Shown here: positions 57,064-64,000 of the stretch, piece after piece
Position numbering within the stretch: the stretch's first letter is position 1
Layout of the letters: the number at the start of each line of letters is the position of its first letter
DNA from: Streptomyces sp. 35G-GA-8
Lineage (GTDB): Bacteria; Actinomycetota; Actinomycetes; Streptomycetales; Streptomycetaceae
Assembly (NCBI RefSeq): GCF_023534745.1
Contig: NZ_JAMHJQ010000001.1
Location: forward strand, 380,110-444,109
Direction: 5' to 3'
Length of the DNA: 64,000 nucleotides
The notes under the pieces: model-generated
The model's database searches: none
Told to the model about the DNA's origin: nothing
What the model saw: the letters and a program-made list of their open reading frames with translations, nothing else
Program-made: the position numbers and the translations under genes

Positions 57064-58320
57064 ATGCGAAGCCATCCACGCGGCCGGTTCGCGGCCCTGT
57101 TCATGTCCATGGTCGTGGTGTCGGCCGTTGTCGCCGGCGCCGGGGCGGCGCAGGCCCTGCCCTCCTCCGAGGCCGCGCCGCCCGCCACCCTGCCCAGCCG
57201 CCCCGCCGCGCTGCCCGCCCGTGTCGACGGCGGTACCTGGCAGTCCGGCCATCTCCAGGGCATGGCCATCGACCGCCGCAAGGGCCGTATGTACTTCTCC
57301 TTCACCAACCTCCTGGTGAAGACGGATCTGGCCGGCAAACCCCTCGGCTCCGTCACCGGCTTCACCGGCCACCTCGGTGACCTGGACTTCAACGAGGAGG
57401 ACGGACGGGTCTACGGCTCGCTGGAGTACAAGGCCGCGAAGGCGTTCTACATCGCGGTCTTCGACGGCGACCGCATCACCCGGATGAACATGGACGCCGC
57501 GTCCGCCGGCGTGGTCTCCACCGTCCATCTCCAGGAGGTCGTGAAGGACTACACGGCGGACATGAACGGTGACGGCGTCTTCGACGGCGACACCGCCAGG
57601 ACCGCCGACCACCGGTACGGCTGCAGTGGCATCGACGGCGTCGCGTTCGGGCCCTCCTTCGACCGCGAGGGCGGTACGAAACTGACCGTCGCGTACGGGG
57701 TCTACGCCCACACCGGCCGCCAGGACAACGACAATCAGGTCCTGCTCCAGTACGACGTCCGGCAGTGGAAGCGGTACGAGCGCCCGCTCACGGAGGACGC
57801 CCCGCACACGAGCGGCCCGTCCTCCCCCGACGGCAAGTACTTCGCGTACACCGGGAACACCACCTACGGCGTGCAGAACCTGGAGTACGACGCGGAGAGC
57901 GGCAATTGGCTGATGGCCGTGTACAAGGGCACCAAGCCGGGCTTCCCCAACTACTCGCTCTTCGTCGTCGACGGCTCCAAGCGGCCCGTGCGGGGCACCG
58001 TCCCGGGCCAGCGGCCGTCCGAGCAGGGGCAGTTGCTGTCGCTCCTGCCGCGCGGGCTGCATGACCCGGCGTCCGGGGTGTACGGCTGGGAGTCGGCCGG
58101 ACAGTACGGGCTGATCTCGCTGGGCGGCGGGCGCCACTACGTCGCCGAGGCCGGTACGGTCCAGGTCGACGGCGTCACCCGGCAGACCGGCCGCGCTGTC
58201 CTGCACCGCTGGACGGGGCTGACCCCGAACCCCTTCGCGCCCGTGTCACCGGCGCCGCCGGTCGAGCCCGTACCGCGTGCGGGCGCCGTACGGGCCGAAC
58301 GGCCGGTGCAGCGCCCCTGA
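57064..58320 (+). CDS. Secreted beta-propeller-like protein of unknown function
   Basis: Predicted 418-residue exported protein with a signal peptide (MRSHPRGRFAALFMSMVVVSAVVAGAGAAQA). The mature part has repeated blade-like strands: HLQGMAIDRRKGRMYFSFTNLLVKTDLAGKPLG, HLGDLDFNEEDGRVYGSLEY, NTTYGVQNLEYDAESGNWLMAVYKG and GQYGLISLGGGRHYVAEAG. A Ca-binding EF-hand-like loop DMNGDGVFDGD lies near residue 170. The C-terminal 40 residues are Pro-rich. It resembles phytase/esterase-like propellers but I cannot name a family. GGAGG is 4 nt before the ATG at 57064. Confidence 0.75.
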   Translation: MRSHPRGRFAALFMSMVVVSAVVAGAGAAQALPSSEAAPPATLPSRPAALPARVDGGTWQSGHLQGMAIDRRKGRMYFSFTNLLVKTDLAGKPLGSVTGFTGHLGDLDFNEEDGRVYGSLEYKAAKAFYIAVFDGDRITRMNMDAASAGVVSTVHLQEVVKDYTADMNGDGVFDGDTARTADHRYGCSGIDGVAFGPSFDREGGTKLTVAYGVYAHTGRQDNDNQVLLQYDVRQWKRYERPLTEDAPHTSGPSSPDGKYFAYTGNTTYGVQNLEYDAESGNWLMAVYKGTKPGFPNYSLFVVDGSKRPVRGTVPGQRPSEQGQLLSLLPRGLHDPASGVYGWESAGQYGLISLGGGRHYVAEAGTVQVDGVTRQTGRAVLHRWTGLTPNPFAPVSPAPPVEPVPRAGAVRAERPVQRP

Positions 58321-58393
58321 CAAGCCGGGGGATCCGCGCCGGCCGGCGGGGAATCCGCTCGCCGTCCCCGGCGTGGCTGCGTACGCTCGCGGC

Positions 58394-59116
58394 ATGACTC
58401 TCGTCGCGATCCTCAGCGGCGCCGGGATCTCCACGGACTCCGGCATCCCCGACTACCGTGGGCCTGGCGGCCTGTGGCGGCGCGATCCGAGCGCCGAGAA
58501 GCTTGTCACGTACGAGTCGTACATGACGGATCCGGAGATCCGCCGCCGCTCCTGGCGGATGCGGAGCGAGAGCCCCACGCTGCGCGCCGAGCCCAATGCC
58601 GCGCACGTGGCGGTGGCCGAGCTGGCGCGGGCGGGGACGGCGGTCCGGGTGATCACCCAGAATGTGGACGGCCTCCATCAGCGGGCCGGGCTCCCCGCCC
58701 GCAAGGTGCTCGAACTCCATGGCACGGCGCGGTCGGTGAGCTGTACGAAGTGCCATGCGCGCTCCTCGATGGCGGAGGCGCTGGCACGGGTGGCGGCCGG
58801 TGAGCCGGACCCGCCCTGTCTGGAGTGCGGCGGGATCCTCAAGTCGGCGACGGTGATGTTCGGCGAGCGGCTCGATCCGGAGGTGCTGGCCCAGTCGATG
58901 GCGATCGCGAAGGCCTGCGAGGTGTTCCTCGCGGTCGGTTCGACCCTTCAGGTGCAGCCGGCCGCCTCGCTCGCGGGGATCGCCGCCGACCACGGGGCCC
59001 GGCTGATCGTCGTCAACGCCGAGCCGACGCCGTACGACGACCGCGCCGACGAGATCGTCCGCGAGCCGATCGGTACGGCGCTGCCCGCGCTGCTGAAGCG
59101 GTTCCACCCCGGCTGA
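58394..59116 (+). CDS. SIR2-family NAD-dependent deacylase
   Basis: Predicted 240-residue sirtuin, which removes acyl groups from protein lysine and releases O-acyl-ADP-ribose. All hallmarks are present: GAGISTDSGIPDYRG (9-23), TQNVDGLH (89-95), catalytic His109 in LELHG, and the zinc cysteines CTKC (117, 120) and CLEC (142, 145), then GSTLQVQPAASL and VNAEPTPYD. Class as in bacterial CobB. TACGCT (58382-58387) lies 6 nt before the ATG with no ribosome site, so probably leaderless. It faces the ogt gene; a macrodomain protein that could handle O-acyl-ADP-ribose is ~2.1 kb away on the other strand. Confidence 0.92.
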   Translation: MTLVAILSGAGISTDSGIPDYRGPGGLWRRDPSAEKLVTYESYMTDPEIRRRSWRMRSESPTLRAEPNAAHVAVAELARAGTAVRVITQNVDGLHQRAGLPARKVLELHGTARSVSCTKCHARSSMAEALARVAAGEPDPPCLECGGILKSATVMFGERLDPEVLAQSMAIAKACEVFLAVGSTLQVQPAASLAGIAADHGARLIVVNAEPTPYDDRADEIVREPIGTALPALLKRFHPG

Positions 59117-59144
59117 CCGGGGGCGGCCCCCGGGGTGGGCGCGG

Positions 59145-59675
59145 TCAGAAGAGCGTGGCGGCGGCGTTGGCGGGAGCCTCGGCCGCCGCTCCCTCGAAGA
59201 TCAGCAGCCGCTGCTTGCGGTCGAGCCCGCCGCCGTAGCCGGTGAGTCCGCCGGTCGAGCCGATCACCCGGTGGCAGGGCACGATGATGCTGATCGGGTT
59301 CTTGCCGTTGGCCAGCCCCACCGCGCGCGAGGCACCCGGCTTGCCCAGGGAGTCGGCCAGTTCGCCGTACGAACGCGTCTCGCCGTACGGGATCCGCAGG
59401 AGCCCGGCCCAGACCTCGCGCTGGAACGGGGTGCCGTTCAGCCGCAGGGGCAGATCGAACTCGGTCAGTTCACCGTCGAAGTAGGCGCCGAGCTGGCGTA
59501 CCGCCTCCGCGAAGGGGCCCGGGTCCGGCTCCCCGAAGGTCTCCTCCGGCGGGCGATGCCGCTGCCCGGCCATATAGAGGCCGCTCAGCGTGCCGTCGGT
59601 GGCGACCAGGGTCAGGGGTCCGTAGGGGCTGTCGATCACCGTGTGGACGATGTGCTGCCCATGTTCCGCTGTCAT
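59145..59675 (-). CDS. ogt: Methylated-DNA-protein-cysteine methyltransferase
   Basis: Predicted 176-residue suicide repair protein that removes O6-alkyl groups from guanine onto its own cysteine. The active site is IVPCHRVIGS with Cys134; upstream motifs QREVWAGLLRIPYGETRSYGELADSLGKPGASRAVGLANGKNPISI are canonical. The N-terminal domain lacks the Ada zinc cysteines. AAGGA is 8 nt before the ATG at 59675. It begins 11 nt after the ada-alkA gene and is surely co-transcribed with it. The C-terminus is Ala-rich (GAAAEAPANAAATLF). Confidence 0.93.
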   Translation of the reverse strand: MTAEHGQHIVHTVIDSPYGPLTLVATDGTLSGLYMAGQRHRPPEETFGEPDPGPFAEAVRQLGAYFDGELTEFDLPLRLNGTPFQREVWAGLLRIPYGETRSYGELADSLGKPGASRAVGLANGKNPISIIVPCHRVIGSTGGLTGYGGGLDRKQRLLIFEGAAAEAPANAAATLF

Positions 59676-59686
59676 GACGAACTTCC

Positions 59687-61168
59687 TTACACGGGAAGGT
59701 GGTTGATGGCGTGGTCCTCGGTGGCCCACAGATACTGCACGGCATACGCCCGCCAGGGCCGCCAGGCGGCGGCGCGCGCGGTGAGCGCGGCGGGTGTGGA
59801 CGGCAGGCCGAGGCCCGCGGCGGCCCGGCGCATACCGAGATCCGTCGGCAGGAACGCGTCGGGGTCGCCGAGCGCGCGCATGGCGATCACCTCGACCGTC
59901 CACGGCCCGAACCCGGGCAGGGCGATGAGCTGTTCCCGCGCCCTGTCCCAGTCGCTGTCGGGGCCGAGCCGGAGCGTGCCGTCGGCGAGAGCCGCGACCA
60001 GCGTGGTGAGGGTGGTACGTCTGCTGCGCGGCAGGGCCAGGGCCTCGGGGTCGAGCGCGGCCAGGGCCTCGGGGGCCGGGAAGAGATGGGTGAGCCCGCC
60101 CTCGGGGTCCTCGACCGGCTCGCCGTGCGCCGTGACCAGCCGGGCCGCGTGGGTACGGGCAGCCGCCGTGGAGACCTGCTGGCCGAGCACGGCGCGCACG
60201 GCGAACTCGGCGGCGTCCACGGTACGGGGCACGCGCCGCCCCGGTGCCTTGTCGACCAGCGGGGTCAATTGCGGGTCGGCGCGCAGCTGTTCGTCCACGG
60301 CCACCGGGTCGGCGTCCAGGTCGAGCATCCGGCGGCAGCTGCTGATGGCGAGCGTGAGATCGCGCGGGTCGGTGAGCGAGAGCCGGCACGCGATGTGGTC
60401 GGGGCGGGGGGTGAGGGCGACGATGCCGTGTCCGTACGGCAGGGAGAGCGTGCGGCGGTACGCGCCGTCCCGCCACTCCTCGACTCCGGGCACCGCGGTC
60501 GCGGCGAGATGCCCGAAGAGATTGTCGGGGGTGAGGGGCGCCCGGAACGGCAGCCGCAGCGAGATCACGCCGGGGGTGGTCGCCCGTTCCGTACCGCGCG
60601 CACCGCGGTGACCGCGTGCGCGCAGTTCGCTCGGTGACAGCGCGAAGACCTCGCGGACGGTGTCGTTGAAGGCCCGGATCGAGGAGAAGCCGGCCGCGAA
60701 GGCGACGTCCGCCATGGGGAGGCCGGTCGTCTCGATCAGCAGCCGGGCGGTCTGCGCGCGCTGGGCGCGGGCCAGGGCGAGCGGCCCCGCGCCCAGTTCG
60801 GCGAGGAGCTGCCGCTCGATCTGGCGCGCCGAGTAGCCGAGCCGGCCCGCCAGCCCGGGGACGCCCTCGCGGTCGACCACACCGTCCTGGATGAGCCGTA
60901 CGGCGCGGGCGACCGTGTCGGCGCGGGCGTTCCACTCCGGGGAGCCGGGGCTGGTGTCGGGCCGGCATCGCTTGCAGGCGCGGAACCCGGCCTGCTGGCA
61001 GGCCGCTGCGCTGGGGTAGAAGGTCATGTTCTCGGCCTTGGGCGGCACCACGGGACAGCTGGGCCGGCAGTAGATCCCCGTGGTCAGGACCGCGGTGAAG
61101 AACCAGCCGTCGAACCGCGCGTCCTTGGACCTGACGGCCCGCACACAGCGCTCGGTATCGGTGTACAT
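59687..61168 (-). CDS. Ada regulatory domain-AraC-AlkA glycosylase fusion
   Basis: Predicted 493-residue protein of the adaptive response to alkylation. Domains in order: Ada zinc/methyl-phosphotriester domain (residues 1-~75) with Cys34, Cys38, Cys65 and Cys68 (GIYCRPSCP, CKRC), where Cys34 would accept the methyl group; an AraC-type helix-turn-helix (~80-185; LAGRLGYSARQIERQLLAELG, DVAFAAGFSSIRAFNDTVREVFALSPSELR); and an AlkA-type 3-methyladenine glycosylase (~195-490) with LGQQVSTAAARTHAARL and LPGFGPWTVEVIAMRALGDPDAFLPTDLG, including the helix-hairpin-helix and catalytic Asp. So one protein senses, regulates and repairs. ogt follows 11 nt later. The ATG at 61168 has only GGAG 2 nt away; GATGCT 6 nt upstream hints at leaderless expression. 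Confidence 0.93.
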   Translation of the reverse strand: MYTDTERCVRAVRSKDARFDGWFFTAVLTTGIYCRPSCPVVPPKAENMTFYPSAAACQQAGFRACKRCRPDTSPGSPEWNARADTVARAVRLIQDGVVDREGVPGLAGRLGYSARQIERQLLAELGAGPLALARAQRAQTARLLIETTGLPMADVAFAAGFSSIRAFNDTVREVFALSPSELRARGHRGARGTERATTPGVISLRLPFRAPLTPDNLFGHLAATAVPGVEEWRDGAYRRTLSLPYGHGIVALTPRPDHIACRLSLTDPRDLTLAISSCRRMLDLDADPVAVDEQLRADPQLTPLVDKAPGRRVPRTVDAAEFAVRAVLGQQVSTAAARTHAARLVTAHGEPVEDPEGGLTHLFPAPEALAALDPEALALPRSRRTTLTTLVAALADGTLRLGPDSDWDRAREQLIALPGFGPWTVEVIAMRALGDPDAFLPTDLGMRRAAAGLGLPSTPAALTARAAAWRPWRAYAVQYLWATEDHAINHLPV

Positions 61169-61233
61169 GGCTCCAGCATCCGTGACGCGAGGGCTCTCGG
61201 CTGGCAGAAATCCGACATCAACCTCCGGACGAC

Positions 61234-61815
61234 TCAGCCGTCCCGAATGGCCAACGCCGTCTCGAACGCCTTGTACACCCGCTGTTCGAAGAGCACGAAC
61301 CGCACTTCCTCGAAGGACGCCCCTCCCGCCGGGCCCTCCCCGCTCCGTCTCTCCGAAGGCCCGGTGGTCTCCCGGGCCGCCAGGGTCTCGCGGACGGTGC
61401 GCACGGCGATCCGGGCGGCGTCGTCCAGCGGCCACCGATGGGTGCCGGTGGACACCGCGGGCAGCGCGATCGTGCGCGCCCCCAGCTCGGCCGCGACCTC
61501 CAGCGAGGTGCGGTAGCAGGAGGCGAGCAGGCTGGACCGGTCGTCGTACCGTACCCAGTGCGGCCCTACGGTGTGGATCACCCAGCGGGCCTGGAGACGG
61601 CCCGCCGTGGTGGCGACGGACTGTCCGGTGGCCACCCCGCGGCCGTATGTGGATTCGCGCAGCTCACGGCACGCGTTCGTGAGAGCCCGCCCGGCGCGGG
61701 CGTGGAGCGCGCCGTCGACACCGGAGCCGCCGAGCAGCCCGGAGTTCGCGGCGTTGACGAGCGCGTCGGCGCGCTGATACGAGATGTCTCCGAGGACGAG
61801 AGTCAGCTTCGTCAC
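61234..61815 (-). CDS. Macrodomain protein (ADP-ribose binding/hydrolysing)
   Basis: Predicted 193-residue macrodomain of the YmdB/MacroD type. Seen: LVLGDISYQRADALVNAANSGLLGGSGVDGALHARAG (ADP-ribose loop 1 with the conserved N-A-A-N), GQSVATTAGRLQARWVIHTVGP and TIALPAVSTGTHRWPLDDAARIAVRTV (loop 2), then VRFVLFEQRVYKAFETAL. Such enzymes hydrolyse O-acetyl-ADP-ribose or mono-ADP-ribose on proteins. Starts with GTG at 61815 preceded by GAGGAGG with 6-nt spacing. It lies 65 nt upstream of the ada-alkA gene on the same strand, so co-transcription with repair genes is possible. The insertion SERRSGEGPAGG near residue 155 is a variable loop. Confidence 0.9.
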   Translation of the reverse strand: MTKLTLVLGDISYQRADALVNAANSGLLGGSGVDGALHARAGRALTNACRELRESTYGRGVATGQSVATTAGRLQARWVIHTVGPHWVRYDDRSSLLASCYRTSLEVAAELGARTIALPAVSTGTHRWPLDDAARIAVRTVRETLAARETTGPSERRSGEGPAGGASFEEVRFVLFEQRVYKAFETALAIRDG

Positions 61816-61872
61816 GTATGACCTCCTCGGGCCCGGCACGGGCCCTGCTCATCGGGGAAGCCCGGCGTCGGC

Positions 61873-63288
61873 TCAGGCGGCGCGCAGCATGCGCCACACC
61901 GCCTTCGCCGCGTTGTGCCCGGACATCCCGTGCACCCCGGGCCCCGGCGGGGTCGCGGAGGAGCAGAGGAAGACCGCGGGACTCGGGGTGGCGTACGGGA
62001 AGAGGGAGATCTTCGGGCGCAGCAGCAGCTGGAGCCCGGAGGCGGCGCCGCACGCGATGTCCCCGCCCACGTAGTTGGTGTTACGGGCGGCCAGCTGGGG
62101 CGGGCCCGCGGTCGCACGCGCCAGGACGCGGTCGCGGAAGCCGGGCGCGAAGCGTTCTATCTGCCGTTCGACCGCATCCGTGAAGTCCCCTCGCCAGCCG
62201 TTCGGGACATGGCCGTACGCCCAGAAGACATGCTTGCCCTCGGGCGCGCGGGACGGGTCGACAAGGCTGGGCTGCGCGGTGATCAGGAACGGCGTCGGCG
62301 GCGCCTGTCCGCCCGCGGCCTGGCGCAGCGCGGTGCCGATCTCCCCGCTGGTGGGTCCGATCTGGACCGTGCCCGCCCGTCCCGGCTCCTCGGCCGTCCA
62401 GGGCACGGGGCCGTCCAGCGCGTAATCGATCTTGAAGACGCTCGCCCCGTACCGGTAGCCGTCATAGGCCCTGCCGAGGCCCGCGATCCTGGCCAGGGCG
62501 GTGGGTGAGGTGTCGAAGACATACGCGCGGGCGGGCGGCAGCTCGTCCAGCCGCTTGACCTCGTATCCGGTGTGGACCGTGCCTCCCAGGTCACGGAGGT
62601 ACGCGGTGAGCGCGTCCGCGATCGACTGGGAGCCGCCGCGCGGTATCGGCCAGCCGCCCGCGTGCGCGGCGAGCGCGAAGACCAGACCGACGGCGCCGGT
62701 CGCGATCCCGTTCAGCGGGGCGATGACATGGGCGACGAGTCCGGCGAACAGCGCCTTCGCCTTCTCGTCGCGGAACCGGCGGGTCAGCCATGTGGACGGC
62801 GGCAGTCCGGTGAGACCGAACCGCGCCAGGGTGATCGGATCGCGCGGCAGCGCGGTCGACGGCAGGGACATGAAGTCCTGGGCGAGGCTGTCCCATTTGC
62901 CGAGGAACGGGGCGACGAGCCTGCGGTACGCCCCGGCGTCGCGCGGTCCGAACGACATGGCCGTCTCGGCGACGGAGCGGGACAGCACAGCCGCCGTCCC
63001 GTCGTCGAAGGGGTGCGCCATGGGCAGCTCGGGATGGAGCCAGTCCAGCCCGTACCGCGCGAGCGGCATCGTCTTGAAGACGGGCGAGCCGGCACCCAGC
63101 GGATGGACGGCGGAACAGGGGTCGTGGCGGAATCCGGGGAGCGTCAGCTCTTCCGTCCTGGCGCCGCCGCCCACGGTGTCCTTGGCCTCGAACACGGCCA
63201 CGGAGAATCCACGCCTGGCCAGCTCGACCGCGGCGGTCAGCCCATTGGGTCCCGCCCCCACGACGACGGCATCGAGCATCGAGGTCAC
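61873..63288 (-). CDS. FAD-dependent oxidoreductase, phytoene-desaturase-like
   Basis: Predicted 471-residue flavoprotein of the CrtI/amine-oxidase superfamily. The dinucleotide fold is at the start ([43 protein letters not shown]), followed by [54 protein letters not shown] and the C-terminal FAD-binding [18 protein letters not shown] and [21 protein letters not shown]. No carotenoid synthesis genes are nearby, so the substrate is uncertain. GTG at 63288 has AGGAG 7 nt upstream; an ATG three codons later is possible. It ends 57 nt before the macrodomain gene on the same strand. Confidence 0.85.
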   Translation of the reverse strand: MTSMLDAVVVGAGPNGLTAAVELARRGFSVAVFEAKDTVGGGARTEELTLPGFRHDPCSAVHPLGAGSPVFKTMPLARYGLDWLHPELPMAHPFDDGTAAVLSRSVAETAMSFGPRDAGAYRRLVAPFLGKWDSLAQDFMSLPSTALPRDPITLARFGLTGLPPSTWLTRRFRDEKAKALFAGLVAHVIAPLNGIATGAVGLVFALAAHAGGWPIPRGGSQSIADALTAYLRDLGGTVHTGYEVKRLDELPPARAYVFDTSPTALARIAGLGRAYDGYRYGASVFKIDYALDGPVPWTAEEPGRAGTVQIGPTSGEIGTALRQAAGGQAPPTPFLITAQPSLVDPSRAPEGKHVFWAYGHVPNGWRGDFTDAVERQIERFAPGFRDRVLARATAGPPQLAARNTNYVGGDIACGAASGLQLLLRPKISLFPYATPSPAVFLCSSATPPGPGVHGMSGHNAAKAVWRMLRAA

Positions 63289-63374
63289 CTTCGGACTCCT
63301 TTGTCAGCCGATGGCAAGGAGCCCCAGGATATTCCCGGGCACTGACAGCCCGAACCCGGGTACTGTCCGCGACG

Positions 63375-64000
63375 ATGAACGCGACAATCGAAGCGATGGC
63401 GACGCGCCTGATGACCGTACGGGGCGTACGCGCCGTGGCCCTCGGCGGCAGCCGTGCCCGGGGCGCGCACCGCCCCGACTCCGACTGGGACCTGGGCGTC
63501 TACTACCGCGGCGAGCCCGACATCGCCGCGCTGGCGGCGCTGGCCGCCGAGGTGACCGGCTCCCCGGTGGAGGTCGCGGGCCCCGGTGGCTGGGGTCCCT
63601 GGGTGAACGGTGGCGCCTGGCTGTCCGTCGACGGGGTCGCCGTGGACTGGATCCTGCGGGATCTGGACCGGGTGGAACGGGTCTGGGCGGAGTGCCGGGA
63701 GGGCCGGTTCGAGATCGGCACGCAGCCCGGCCATCCGCTCGGCTTCTGGTCGCCCGCGTACGCCGGTGAGGTCGCGCTGTGCCGCGTACTGGCGGACACG
63801 GACGGCGAGTTGACGGCGCTGCGGGCGGCGGCGCGCGATTATCCCGAGCCGCTGCGTACCGCGCTCGCCGAGGCGGTCTGGGAGGCGGACTTCTCCGTGG
63901 CGGTGGCCCGCAAGGCGGCGGGCACCGGGCCCGGCGCCGGGGGCGGGCGCGGAGCCGGGGCCGGGGGCGACGCGCTGTATGTGTCGCTCTGTCTGTCCCG
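63375..64000 (+). CDS. Nucleotidyltransferase-fold protein, 3' part outside the window
   Basis: The gene runs off the right edge after 208 full codons. Residues ~17-40 read VRAVALGGSRARGAHRPDSDWDLGVYY, the G-S-x10-D-x-D active-site pattern of the pol-beta-type nucleotidyltransferases (as in aminoglycoside adenylyltransferases), and GVAVDWILRDLDRVERVW provides the third acidic residue. A Gly/Ala-rich segment (GTGPGAGGGRGAGAGG) lies at ~188-203. ATG at 63375 has TACTGT (63361-63366) 8 nt upstream and no ribosome site, so possibly leaderless. The transferred nucleotide and acceptor are unknown. Confidence 0.8.
   Translation, partial: MNATIEAMATRLMTVRGVRAVALGGSRARGAHRPDSDWDLGVYYRGEPDIAALAALAAEVTGSPVEVAGPGGWGPWVNGGAWLSVDGVAVDWILRDLDRVERVWAECREGRFEIGTQPGHPLGFWSPAYAGEVALCRVLADTDGELTALRAAARDYPEPLRTALAEAVWEADFSVAVARKAAGTGPGAGGGRGAGAGGDALYVSLCLS

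Noticed and set aside
1-64000. tRNA, rRNA, CRISPR arrays, cobalamin or other classic riboswitches
   Set aside because: No cloverleaf-like, repeat-spacer or conserved riboswitch core sequences were noticed; without a covariance search I cannot fully exclude small RNAs.

Overview
The window reads as a stretch of Streptomyces (actinobacterial) chromosome. It is very GC-rich with the usual strong third-position G/C bias, uses GTG/TTG starts freely, has many leaderless-type starts, and carries the ccr-ecm-mcl-mch-acd ethylmalonyl-CoA block next to psd-pssA, an order I remember from S. coelicolor. It holds about 54 protein genes. I see no rRNA, tRNA, CRISPR array, complete insertion sequence or prophage, and base composition looks even throughout.

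Layout. 1-3 kb: the 3' side of a sugar ABC importer (permease, lipoprotein) diverging from its LacI-type regulator, with two strong inverted repeats between them. 3-7.5 kb: a leaderless GntR regulator coupled to a creatininase-like hydrolase, a secreted PHB-depolymerase-like esterase and an AbgT-type transporter. 7.5-13 kb: small secreted or membrane proteins, a Tat-exported molybdopterin oxidase, a membrane phosphatase and a resolvase-like protein. 13-21.7 kb: a metallo-hydrolase/VTT pair, a degenerate aminotransferase, a PAP2-lipid kinase fusion, a glyoxalase-fold protein behind an iron box, a methyltransferase, an arginase homologue with altered metal ligands and a GNAT enzyme. 21.7-32.3 kb: an acyl-CoA oxidase, then a tightly packed leftward operon of four peptidase families (M55, M20, S9, S66), a methyltransferase and a PAS-GAF-PP2C-HATPase phosphatase. 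32.3-38 kb: an MFS pump with three added beta-sandwich repeats, an SRPBCC protein, a SplB-like radical SAM protein under a clear SOS box, RidA and a HEAT-like protein.

38-49.3 kb is central acetyl-CoA assimilation: a tandem 3-hydroxyacyl-CoA dehydrogenase, a TetR regulator, ccr, ecm, mcl, mch and an acyl-CoA dehydrogenase, followed by phosphatidylserine decarboxylase and synthase and ended by a strong terminator. Together the ccr-to-acd genes turn crotonyl-CoA into mesaconyl-C1/methylmalyl-CoA and then glyoxylate plus propionyl-CoA; ethylmalonyl-CoA is also a polyketide extender unit. 49.3-57 kb holds unusual fusions: an adenylation domain with a membrane tail, a GNAT-ATP-grasp protein behind glycerate kinase, and a MerR regulator fused to a DnaN-like clamp region. 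58.4-61.8 kb groups a sirtuin, Ogt, Ada-AlkA and a macrodomain protein, a DNA-alkylation/ADP-ribose neighbourhood. A phytoene-desaturase-like flavoprotein and a nucleotidyltransferase cut by the window edge close the region.

The most interesting leads are the SOS-controlled SplB-like protein, the MerR-clamp fusion, the GNAT-ATP-grasp protein, the lysine-less aminotransferase and the four-peptidase operon.
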